Source: Solen grandis (taxonomy: Eukaryota > Mollusca > Bivalvia > Adapedonta > Solenidae). Taken from it: a DNA stretch of 64,000 nucleotides. Positions within the stretch are counted from its first letter, which is position 1; the number at the start of each line of letters is the position of its first letter. The notes beneath the pieces were generated by a model. The model saw only the letters and a list, made by a program, of their open reading frames with translations, had not been told where the DNA came from and did not search any database. Position numbers and translations under genes: made by a program. This document shows positions 28,101-40,100 of this stretch, piece after piece. The DNA lies in NCBI GenBank assembly GCA_021229015.1, contig CM037777.1, positions 61,550,369 to 61,614,368 on the forward strand. Reading direction: 5' to 3'.

Positions 28101-31100
28101 ATTCATTAAAACTCTACAGGATGTTTCTTCCTTAATGCCCTTAAAATTGTTGAAAGTCTTCCATGCGGAAATCTTGTTATGGCATCTGGAGGAATAATCA
28201 GATGAAAATTTGAAACAATCGTGGGTGAAAATAGCCCACTAAGTGAAGACTTGAATAATATTTTACATTGTCTTTCTGATCAATGTTATCCAGTTGAGCT
28301 GTCTGAGAAGATGATGCCTTTCTTATTGTTATAAAATATACATTTTTCTTTTCCAGACCGTGTACATAGTTATATTTGACAAGGATAGCAGAACACACCT
28401 TGAATTTAAAAAAAAATGTGACGAGTTTTTTATGCTAAAAAGCAAAAAAGCACATTTCCATGAGATTGATGAAGGATTTCCATCTAAACATAGAAGTAGA
28501 CAGCAGAGACATAAAGATAAGAGCTCGGATAAACGTTTTGATACAAGAAAATATGGTAGGTTTTTTTTAACTGCAAGTACAGTTGTAATTATATAGGTAC
28601 ACTGAATGGGAAATGTAATGTATGTAGGGTAACTGCTTTATTGGTTTCGAGGCACATTTTAGATGGTATATAGATTATGTAGCTACAAGTAAACCGGAAC
28701 AAAAAATTGCTTCAACAATAATAATTCCTTTAAAACGAGGTAACGGTGGTTAGGTCACCTGCCAACAAAGTATGACTGTTTCAAGGAAAATCCTGGTTAT
28801 TAGAATGGGGTACGTTGTTGGGCGTGTGGGCAGATGGGCGGGCAAATATCTCCTGTTAGTATAGAGATACAGTTTTCATACTTAGTAAGTAGATAGGGAT
28901 TGATTCTCATAATGAAAGGGTCAAGGTCAATGTGACTAAAAACAGATTTTCTGTTTCCATCAACTTCTTTTAGGTGTGAAGTATGTTGATCAGATTTAGT
29001 ATAATTATATTATTATAGGATAACTTATTGGAAGAGGAATCAGTACATTCAAGGTCAAGGTCGCTGTTACTTAATATAGTTTTGCTTGCCAAGGACAACT
29101 CTTGAAAACCTGGTTTTGTGTCATTTGATGTGTTTCTTGTTTTCCCTTTGTATTATATAATGGTAATCAGACAACTGTTTAGCTAAAATAGTTTATTATA
29201 TCCCATGTTTATCATATCCCAGCTACACATGTTTATTTCAATGAAATGAAAGCCAAGATTAGTTTGGAGGCAAAATCCATAATTATTTTTACACAATTAT
29301 GGCCCCTTTTTGATATAGAATTCACCAAAAGTACCTGGTCCTATTGATAACTCGTGATAGACTCAACAGATTAAAAAATATTAGGTACACATATTTATCT
29401 TAACAAAATGAATGGCAAAATCCATTAATTTTCTCTACTTAGAATTTGGCAAAAATACCTTGTTCAACCAATAACTCATCATAGGCTCAACGGATTTAGA
29501 TATTATTTGATACTCGTTTTTTTTTTTTTTCAATAAAATCTCAATAAAATGAAGGCCAAGTTCAGTTTTAAGCTCAATTTATAAATATTTGACACATTTA
29601 TGGCCCCCAGTTTTACCTTAGTATGCCAAAAATACCTTTTCTGTTGATAACCTATCAGAGGTTCAACAGATGTAGAATATTTACATCATATTTTCTATAT
29701 AAATTTTTGGCACATTAACTCACTTAATTGAATATGCTTCCTGTTTTAATGCTCCCTGAAGGGAGACCATATAGTTGCCGCTTTGTCCCTCCGTCTGTCC
29801 CGTCTGTTTGTCCGTCTGTTGGTCAGTCCTTCATAACTTTTTCAGGAGCAAAACACAAAATTTATAAGATTTTTCAACATGAAACTTCATAGGGAGATAG
29901 ATCTCAATGAAGAGAAGTGCATTGTACAAGAACAATAACTCTGTTTGGCATAATTTAGGAGTTATTGCTCTTTGTTATTTTTATACTAAAATTTGTCCAG
30001 AGCATAACACAAGAACTATAAGAGGTATCAATCTGAAACTTCATAGGTAGATATCTCAGTGAGGAGAAGTGCAGTGTACAAGAACCTTAACTCTGTTTTG
30101 CCCTTTGTTATATTTCATACTTAAATTTTGTGCAGAGCTCATATAGTATAATAAAGTTACCATCAAGTGACAAAGCACGGTTCAGGGAGCACCAACTGGT
30201 TCAGCCGGCACTTGTTTCTTGTACATCTCATTTTAAGAGTTCTTTGAGCCTCCTTAATAGTTCTTATTGCTTACTTCTAAGTTCTAAGTGTTTTCTTCAT
30301 ATTTTATCTGTAACCTAAACCAGGACATAAATATGATACAAAATGTATATTTAGCCTTTTTTAAGTCTTTTCTTTTCTATATCAATTATGAGTTCTGTAA
30401 TTCAATTAAATACATATCCTTATTTAAACTCCTCTCTGCCACCATATTGTGTCTTGAAAGGCATAAATGCTTCAACAGCGGGTCATAAAAGTTGCCTCTG
30501 TAGTATTTTTTAATGCCTCCTAGATAGTTCTTAGTGCCTCCTAGATAGTTCTTAGTGTCTCCTTTATAGTTCTTAGTGCCTCCTTAATAGTTCTTAGTGC
30601 CTCCTTAATAGTTCTTAGTTCTTCCTCAGTAGTTCTTAGTTATTCTTCAATAGTTCTTAGTGCCTCCTTAATAGTTCTTAGTTCTTCCACAGTAGTTCTT
30701 ACTTATTCCTCAATAGTTCTTAGTGCCTCCTTAATAGTTCTTAGTGCCTCCTCAGTAGTTCTTAGTTGTTTCTCAATAGTTCTTAGTGTCTCCTTAATAG
30801 TTCTTAGTGCCTCCTCAGTAGTTCTTAGTTGTTTCTCAATAGTTCTTAGTGTCTCCTTAATAGTTCTTAGTGCCTCCTCAGTAGTTCTTAGTTATTTCTC
30901 AGTAGTTCTTAGTGTCTCCTTAATAGTTCTTAGTGCCTCCTCAGTAGTTCTTAGTTATTCCTCAATAGTTCTTAGTGCCTCATTTATACAGTTGGTACTC
31001 GTTGTCTCCAATTCGCATATATCGAAATATTGGCTATGTCAAATTAATTGACTTGGTCCAGATTTTTCCCTTCTTTGTCTATATACATTAACTTTGTGTG

Positions 31101-34100
31101 TCTCAAAATTGATTTATTTCAAATTACTTCTATTTCAGAATGAAAATTTGCACCCTCACCTATAGTACAATGCATATTAATTGTCTGTTTATCTCAAATT
31201 CCACCGACGCCAATATTTTTCACACCTATCAGTCAACAGGTGACACTAGCTTGGCACAGGGCAATCTGTATGACAAACCGTGATTTTAGGCTTTTATCAA
31301 TTACCAAAGTATGTCGTATACCATCTCAGAATAAACCCAGGTCATAATTCACAATGTCTCGGGAACCAACTTGTCCATCTATTAGCGCTGAACAATCTGG
31401 CGTTGTGCAAAGTGCTTTGAATATTGTACATGTATATAACTGCTCTGTGTTTATAGAATACAGTTCACATGTTTTCGATCCATATTATTGTTGTAACCCT
31501 ATTTCTTTACTTTGTTTACCTTTCTGTATATATTGAAAGAAGCGGTTGAATAAATAAAAATATGCTACTTATTGATTATTATTTATTCATTTTTTCTACA
31601 AAAATGTGTCATCTTCATTAAGATATCAACAGCATATTAATAAGATGATACAGGTAAGATTTCTTGTTCACAAGCCGAAAATACCGCATTTTAGGTCGGT
31701 CAAATTTCAGACATCTCGAAGTCTTATTGTTTGTTCCATGAAATTAGAGATAACGAGTGCCAACTGTAGTTCTAAGTGCCTCCTTAGTAGTTCTTAGTTA
31801 TTCCTAAATAGTTCTTAATGCCTCCTTAGTATGTCTTAGTGCCTCCTGAATAGTTCTTAGTTCTTCATCGAAAGTTCTTAGTTATTCCTCAGTAGTTCTT
31901 AGTTCTTCATCAGTAGTTCTTAGTGCCTCCTTGATAGTTCTTACTGCCTCCTTGGTAGTCCTTAGTTATTCCTCAGTAGTTCTTAGTGCCTCCTTAGTAG
32001 TTTGTAGTGTCTCCTTAGTAGTCTTAGTTCTTTCTTAATAGTTCTTAGTTCCTCCTTTAAGTTTGTAGTCTTAGTTCTTCCTCAATAGTTCTTAGTGCCT
32101 CCTTAGTAGTTTTTAGTTCTTTCTCATTAGTTTATAGTGCCTCCTTCATAGTTCTAAGTGCCTTCTTAATAGTATTTCTTAGTACTTCCTCAATTGTCCT
32201 TAGTGCCTTCTCAATAGGTCTTATTGCCTCCTTAAAAGTTTTTGTTCCTCCTTAGTAGTTATAAGTAGGATCCTTAGTGGTTTTAGATGAATCCTTGTTG
32301 TAGTCCCATTTGTGAGACTGTGTATCCATTGGTATGACTGCATCATCATACTGGCTGTGTGATTCAATATAAAATAATATCTAACAATCATTATGGAAAA
32401 GCCAAAGGTAATGAGAATTTTGCATAAAATAGAACCAAAAAAATCAATGAAGAAAAGCATATTTTCTTTACACTGCTTTATCTCCTTTTTGTGACTTTTG
32501 GAATTCTATTTGATTAAAAGAAAGTCTTTCTTTGATTTATTGTGAAAGAAATTCTTTGTACTTCTATCTTTTAAGAAAATACATTTATCATATATCTTTG
32601 ATTTCCACAAGAATCCACTGAATCTGAGAGAATGACGGGACATCAGAACAGAGAGAGGAAAACTCAGTATTCAGAAAAGCCATCTGGAAAGCTTGTTTTC
32701 AATGTGTTTTCAAAAGACAACACGGAAGAGGCACGGAATAAACTTGAAAAAAGGATTGAAGAGAAATTTCTCATGGAAAAACAAGTGAAAAGGTCCTATG
32801 ATTTGCCAGGTGAAGCAAAAGCAAAACTTGACAGAATTAAAGAGGGGAAAGTTGTGCGTTACAAAAAAGGTAAGAAATAAAAAAGGAGGTTATACACTAT
32901 ATTTTTAGCTCACCTAGGCACATGTGCCCTGGATTAGCTATTAGGATCATTGAATGTCCGTTGTCCCTCTGTCGTCCACAATTAGATTTTTTACACTCTA
33001 GCATCTTCATTTTTAAGCAATCATCTTCAAATTTAATGACAATGATTATGACCATAATCTCTCAGCAAAATTCAATTATGGCTGATATCAGCCAATAAGA
33101 TCAGGAGTTATGCCCCTTTTTATATAAAGACATGCCAAATTTTTACTTTGTTTACACTCAATCATCTTCATTTCTTAAGCAATCATCTTTAAACTTTATG
33201 ACAATGTTTCATATTTCCTAGACAAGTTCTATTATTGCTGATATCAGCCAATAAGATCAGGAGTTATGCTCCTTTTGATATTACAAAATGCCAGATTTCA
33301 CTTTGTTTGCACTCTAGCATCTTCATTTCTTAAGCAATAATCTTTAAACTTCATAACAATGTTTATAGCCATAATTTCTTGGCCTAGTTCGATTATGGCT
33401 GATATCAGCCCATTAGGCCATGAGTTATGCCCCTTTTAATATTAAAATAGCCAGATTTCACTTTGCTTTCACTCTATCATCTTCATTTTCAATCTTTATG
33501 ACAATATTTTTAGCCATGATTTCTAAGCCAAAAATGATTTTGGCTGATATCGGCCAAATAGGTCAGGAGTTAATTAATGTTAAGAATTACCAGATTTAAT
33601 TTACTCTAGCATCTTCATTTCTTAAACAATCAATATTTATGATATGGTAAATGCCATAATCTCTAGGTCAAGCTCAACTGTGACTGATATCAGATAATAA
33701 GGTCAGGTATTTTTGCCCGTAAGTTCATAAAAATGCCAGATTTAACTGTTGACACTCTAGCATCTTCATTTCTTAAGCAATCATTTTGAAGTTTCACTGA
33801 CAATGTTTATAGCTATAATCTCACAGTAAAAGTTGACTTCAAATTTTTGACCACAGGTACTGTTTAGTTTGTGAGATCATTGAAATGATCTTATGGATTA
33901 TTTATTCGGTACAACTATGCTATAATTTAGTAACTTGTACAGGCAATAAAGGCAGTTTTTCTCAGGTGAGCGTCTTGGCCCTCATTTAATATAACTTCAC
34001 AGTATTTGTTAAGTACCACCAGTAGTTCCATATATCATTGGCATGTCATGATCATCTTAAATTTTTATGCCCCGCCAATACCAATGTATGCAAATTAGTA

Positions 34101-37100
34101 GCTGTGACCTATATTTCATGGTTGGATGAAAATTGAAAAATTGGTTGTTCTGGCTCAGGTTTACCTTTGTGTATAAGCTTTTTTTCTATGAAGATGACTT
34201 TAAAACTTTATGAAACTAGGTACACATGTACATCATGACATGATCTATTTAATATTTATGCAAATTTATAGCTGTGACCATTATTTCACAGTTGGATGAA
34301 CATTAAAAATTAGTTGTTCTTGCTCAGGTTTACATTTGCATTAAAGCTTTTTAGCTCACCTGAGCACAACGTGCTCAAGGTGAGCTTTTGTGATCCTCCT
34401 TTGTCCAGCATCCGGCGTGCGTCATCAACAATTTGGCTTGTTAACACTCTAGAGGCCATATTTTTAGGCCAATCTTCATCAAACTTGGTCAGAATGTTTG
34501 TCTCCTTAAAATCTTGGACAAGTTTGAATTTGGGTCATGTGGGGTCAAAAAGTAGGTCATGAGGTCAAATCTTAGTAAAACTTTGTTAACACTCTAGAGG
34601 CCACATTTTTGGTCCAATCTTCATGAAACTTGGTCAGAATGTTTGTTTTCATAAAATCTTGGACAAAATTAAATTTGGGTCATGTGAGGTCAAAAAGTAG
34701 GTCAATATGAAAAATCCAACATGTTGCTCATTTATAATCAGGTGAGCAATTTAGGGCCATCATGGCCCTCTTGTTTTCTATGATGATGACATCACATGAT
34801 AATGAAACTAGGTACACATGTACATCATGATATGATCTATTTAATATTTATGCAAAGTTATAGATTTGACCAGTATTTCACGGTTGGATGAATATTAAAA
34901 ATTTGTTATTCTAGTTCAAGTTTACCCTTGCATTTAAGCTTTTTTTCTATGAAGATGATTTCACATCTTTATGTTTCTAGGTACACATTTACATTTTGAT
35001 ATAATCTTTAATTTTTATGCAAATTTGTGGCAGTGACCTATATTTCATGATTGGATTAACATCAGAAAATTGGATGTTCTGCCTTAGGTTAACCTTTCCG
35101 TTTCATCTTTTTTTCTATGAAGATGATTTCACATCTTGATGAAACTATATTCAAATTTTGATACATCATGATAAAAGCTTTTTAATATTTATGCAAATTT
35201 ATAGCTGTGACCCATATTTCATGGTTGGATGAACTTGGTTATTTGATTGTCTTGCATTTGTGTTTAAGCTTTTTTTTTTTTCTATGAAGATGACTTTACA
35301 TCTTCATGAAACTTGACATTCATGTTCATCATGACATGGATTATTTACCAGTAGTATTTATTTAATCTTATGGTTATGACTTGGTAAAATTGATTATTCT
35401 GCCCCAGGATTACCTCTGTGTTTAAGCTTCTTTTTCTCTAAAGGTAACTTCACATCATCATGAAACTTTGTACAAATGTACATAATTATATATATCTTTT
35501 AAAAATACAAGCAAATATATAGTTCTGGCCTTATTGGCGGGGCATTAGTGTCTCACAGACACATTTTCTTGTTCATATTTATTAGCTCACCTGAGCACTC
35601 TTGCTCAGGATGAGCTTTTGTGACCGACTTTTGTCCGTTGTCAGTCGTCTGTCGTCAGCAATTGCTTGTGAACGCTCAAGAGGCCACAGTTTTATTCCAA
35701 TCTACATGAAATTGGTCAGGATGTTTGTCTACATGATATCTCAGGTGAGTTCGAAATTGGGTCATGTATGGTCAAAAACTAGGTCACCAGGTCAAATCTT
35801 AGAAAGTTTTAGAAAAACCTTGTGAACACTCTAGAGGCCACAGTTTTAGCCAGACCTTCATAAAATTTGGTCAGGATATTTGTCAACATAAAATCTCAGA
35901 TGAGTTCGAAATTGGGTCAAGTAGGTCACCAGGGCAAATTTTAGAAAAACCTTGTGAACACTCTAGAGGCGACATATTTCACTCAATCTTCATGGACTTT
36001 GGTCTGAAAGCTTGTCTATATGAAATCTTGTCATGAGTTCGAAAATGAGTCACTTGGGGTCAAAAAGTAGGTCACCAGGGCAAATCTTAGAAAAACCTTG
36101 TAAACACTGTATAGGCCATATTTTTTGCCTAACCTTCATGTAACTTGGTCAGAATGTCTGCCTTCATGAAATCTGGATTGAACTCAAAACTGGGTCATGT
36201 GGGTTCAGAAAGTAGGTCACCAGGTCAAATCTTAGAAAGAGCTAATGAACACTGTAGATGTCACATTTTGATTCAATATTCATGGAATTTGGTCTACTTG
36301 AAGTCTTGGATGAGTTTGAAACTGTGTCACATGTGGTCAAAAAAATTGGTCACCAGGTCAAATCATAGAAAAAAACTTGTGAACACTGTAGATGCTACAT
36401 TTTTATCTCAGTCTTCATAAAACTTGATAAGAATGTTGTCTGTGTGAAATCCCTGATGAATGCAAATTAAGTTAGGGTCAAAGTCTAGGTCACTTAGTCA
36501 AATGTTAGAAAAACATTGCAAACACCTTTGGTAATCATGCCTAACACAGCAATTTTACTCAGGTGAGCGATATAGAGCCATCTTATCGTTGATACATGTA
36601 TAAATGTGTCAGAGCTCTACCTGGTTTTGGTGTGTTTTTGTTTTACCCTTCAACTTAATCAAGACTGTCTGACATGGTAACAGTATCTGTGACAAAGTGA
36701 TATCTGGGGGGTATTCATCATTTTCAATGATAGTTCTTGTTATTGAATACAGGTATCCTATAAAAAAGACAAAATAATAGTAGGCTAATAATGTTTTTTT
36801 TGTGTGTTTATTTCTTAAGTATATAAATTTGATTTAGAATACATTATTTTTCACATCCACATGGCATTTCAACATTTGTTTTGGTTGTTTTAGGTAAGGA
36901 CCAATATACTATCAGAGGATTCAAAGAAGATGTGGAAGCCACTTGCTCAGAAGTGCAAAATGTCCTTCTCCAGTATGCGTCAGAAAGTCATAGAAGTCGT
37001 AGGGAAAGGCGTAAGAAAACAAGGAAAAACAAACAAGAATTTTTAAAATTGATGGCAACGGAAGACCCAGATGTTCCTGAATATTGGAAGAACTATCACC

Positions 37101-40100
37101 CAGGAGAATCCATAATGAATGTCTTAAGGAAATTGTTTGATGTAATCACAAAGAAGAAGTATTATGTTATTGAATTAGACCACAGAAGCCGTGAATTTAA
37201 AGGTATAACACAAATGATTCTTGAAACATTCTCTGCAAAAGATGTTGGAATGGGCAATGATGCAAAAGGACTTCAGGGATACAATACCCTTAAAGTTATT
37301 AAAATAGAAAGAATTGAGAATCTGGAATTGTATAAGAAATATGCCGTTGAACGTTCTGACTTATTTGGCAGATGCCTTCGTAATGAAGGATTTAAAAAGG
37401 TTCACGAACTACGAAAGAGCACGGGAAGAATCAAGACGACCAGTCTATGGAAGGTTCTTCCTGAAATTTATCAAGAAGTGAATGAATACTACTTATTTCA
37501 TGGAACCAAGCTGAAAAATGTTGATGCAATTTGCCATGATGGATGCGATGAGAAGTTATGTGGTGAAAATGCAATGTTTGGAAGAGGCATATACGGTGCG
37601 GAAAGTTCCACAAAAGCCGACCAGTATGCAGGTATATTAGAGCTTAAGTTAAAAGCAGGGCTTTCTCTCTGTTTTGGGGGAACAGTACCTCTACCTTCAG
37701 GAGGGGGAATTTTTATGTCATTTTCTCTTGTAGGGGTGGGAGGAATTTTTTAGACAATTCTTGCTGCACATTCATACAATAATTATATTGATAAAAATAT
37801 ACAAAATAGTTACTGTCTTGTAGCTTTATTGGGTACTTAAATGGTATACAACAATCTACCACTTAACCATTTTTGTAACCATTTTTAGCTTGTCTGTGTT
37901 TTGAAGAAAAAAATACGAGCCATTGTCGTAACTCCGGTGTCCGCGTTGTCGTCGTCATTGTCGTCTTCCGGAATCATAACGTTGGCCATAACTTCCCTAC
38001 TGTTCAATATACAACTTCATTTTTGGTATGCATATTCATCTTGACAAGACCTATCCAGACATATGCAAATATTTCACCTATTAACCTTGACCTTTGACCT
38101 TATTTTTGCTGTTACTTTTAAAAACATTAAAATGCCTGTCATTTCAGAACCGTTATAAACAGGGCACTGATATTTCACATGTGAATTCCTTGTGGCAAGA
38201 CCTTTCCATCAATTTACACTTTTGGACTTTTGATCTTGACCTTTGAACTTTAACCATTATTTGAAATGTTTAACAAAAAAACTTTAACATTGGCCATAAT
38301 TTCTTTACTATTTGACATACAACTTTTATTTTTGGTATGCTTATTCATCTTTGCAAGGTCTATTCAGATATACCTCAATATTTCATCTATCGACCTTGAC
38401 CTTTGACCTATTCTGCTGTTACTTGTGGAATCTTTAAAAAGCCTGTCATTTAAGAACCATTACCAACAGGGCACTAATATTTCACATGTGAATTCCTTTT
38501 GGCAAGACCTTTCCATCAATTTTACACTTTCGGACTTTTGTCCTTGACCTTTGAACTTTGACCTATTTTTGAAATGTTTAACAAAAAGCTTTAATATTGG
38601 CCATATTTTTTATTACTATTTGACATACATCTTTTATATTTGGTATGAATATTCATCTTGACAAGGGTTATTCAGATATACCTCAATATCTTATCTATCG
38701 ACCTTGACCTTCGAACTAATTTTGCCATAACTCTGGACAAATTTGAAAAAAACTTTGTATACTCAGGTTTGTCATCATATGAACCTGTGCAGGTGTGATT
38801 TTGGTCATGGTCTTTAGGCAGATAAAAAAGAGCATTTTCTTTATAAATGTCTTTAAATTTAACACTTTTGTGTTTATTATCAAAATCTCAATGGATTAGC
38901 AATTGTGATTTTTTATTTACATGTTTTACATTTTTGTGTTGTATACATTCTATTCCATGCATAGGTAAAGGTCATCCTTCAAGGTCAAAGGTCAAATTTA
39001 AAGGGTATGGTACTCCAACTTTGCATTAAAAGGCTTCAGTTTACGTTGCGATTTTTTTAAATGTTTAACAAAAATATGTAATGTTGGCAAACACAGACGA
39101 GTGTTGGAAACCGCATGCGGTGCTCTTGTTGTTACTCATATGAGCTCTTACATTTTTGATTGAAGGGGAAATTTTGCTTGAAAATGGGGGGAAAATTACT
39201 TTGTGGCTGAGGGAATGGTGCCCAATATCGGCACTAAAAAATGAAAATCGAGAGCACAGAAAAAGGATCATTGGATACATTGTTAGCTTGTACATCTGTC
39301 TGCCTGTTCTTTGTCTGCCTTCAATCTGACAAATTGCACATTGTTTACACGCTAGTTTTTAGTTCTTATTTATTTTGAAATCTGGAGGATGCTTGGACCA
39401 TAACCTTTTCGATTAAAGCTGGTAGATTGAACCTTAACATCAGTGGTTACTTAAAAACAAAGAGTTAACAGATTTCACTTTCTTTAAACACATAGAGCAA
39501 TCTTGATGTAACTGGTGGGTGTGGGGTTGAGGGAGGCAATATTAATGACCATTGCCCCTTTGTCTAGGTTTGTTTATGGTTGATATTGCACTTCCAGGTA
39601 TGAGTTATGGCCATTGAATTAAATATAATGAAAATTCCATATTTCAACAAGTTAACACTATAGCAATGTTTATGGCCAAAATATCTCTACCAAGTTTGAT
39701 CTTTGCTGATATTTGATTTTATGGCCGCTTTCTTCAATATTTTTGTCACTATTTAGTTTCCATTCTATAAATTTTGAAGTACTTGATAATTTTAATTCAT
39801 ATTTAACTTGTAATTCATATTTAGTTTGTAAGTGTATCATAATAAAGAACAAGTTTGATTAAGGTTGCAATCCATCAATTCTTGATGGAGTTACGGCCCA
39901 TATTAACCATACTTTGTTGTAAATCTTTATGTTCAATAACTTTTATATCCTTGATAAATTTACTTAATTATTGTACCATCCCCGGTGGCAGAGTGGTTAG
40001 AGTGTCCATCTTGGGAGCTGGGGGTCATTGGTTCTATCCTCTGACGCAACATACCAAAGTTGTACTGGTATAGGTCACTTGCTTGATGCTCAGCATCTAA

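Noticed and set aside
31354..31536. 60-codon frame inside the pogo-like element
   Set aside because: No helix-turn-helix or DDE motif recognisable; too short and not supported.
30490..32275. CRISPR-like regular repeats
   Set aside because: Units are directly adjacent, without unique spacers, in a eukaryotic intron; it is a minisatellite. The same applies to 3330-4376 and 11505-12006.
37632..37753. Read-through extension of exon 14
   Set aside because: The peptide after the donor (Gly-rich, GGGIFMSF) is unlike any PARP. The splice to 40584 restores the conserved catalytic end.
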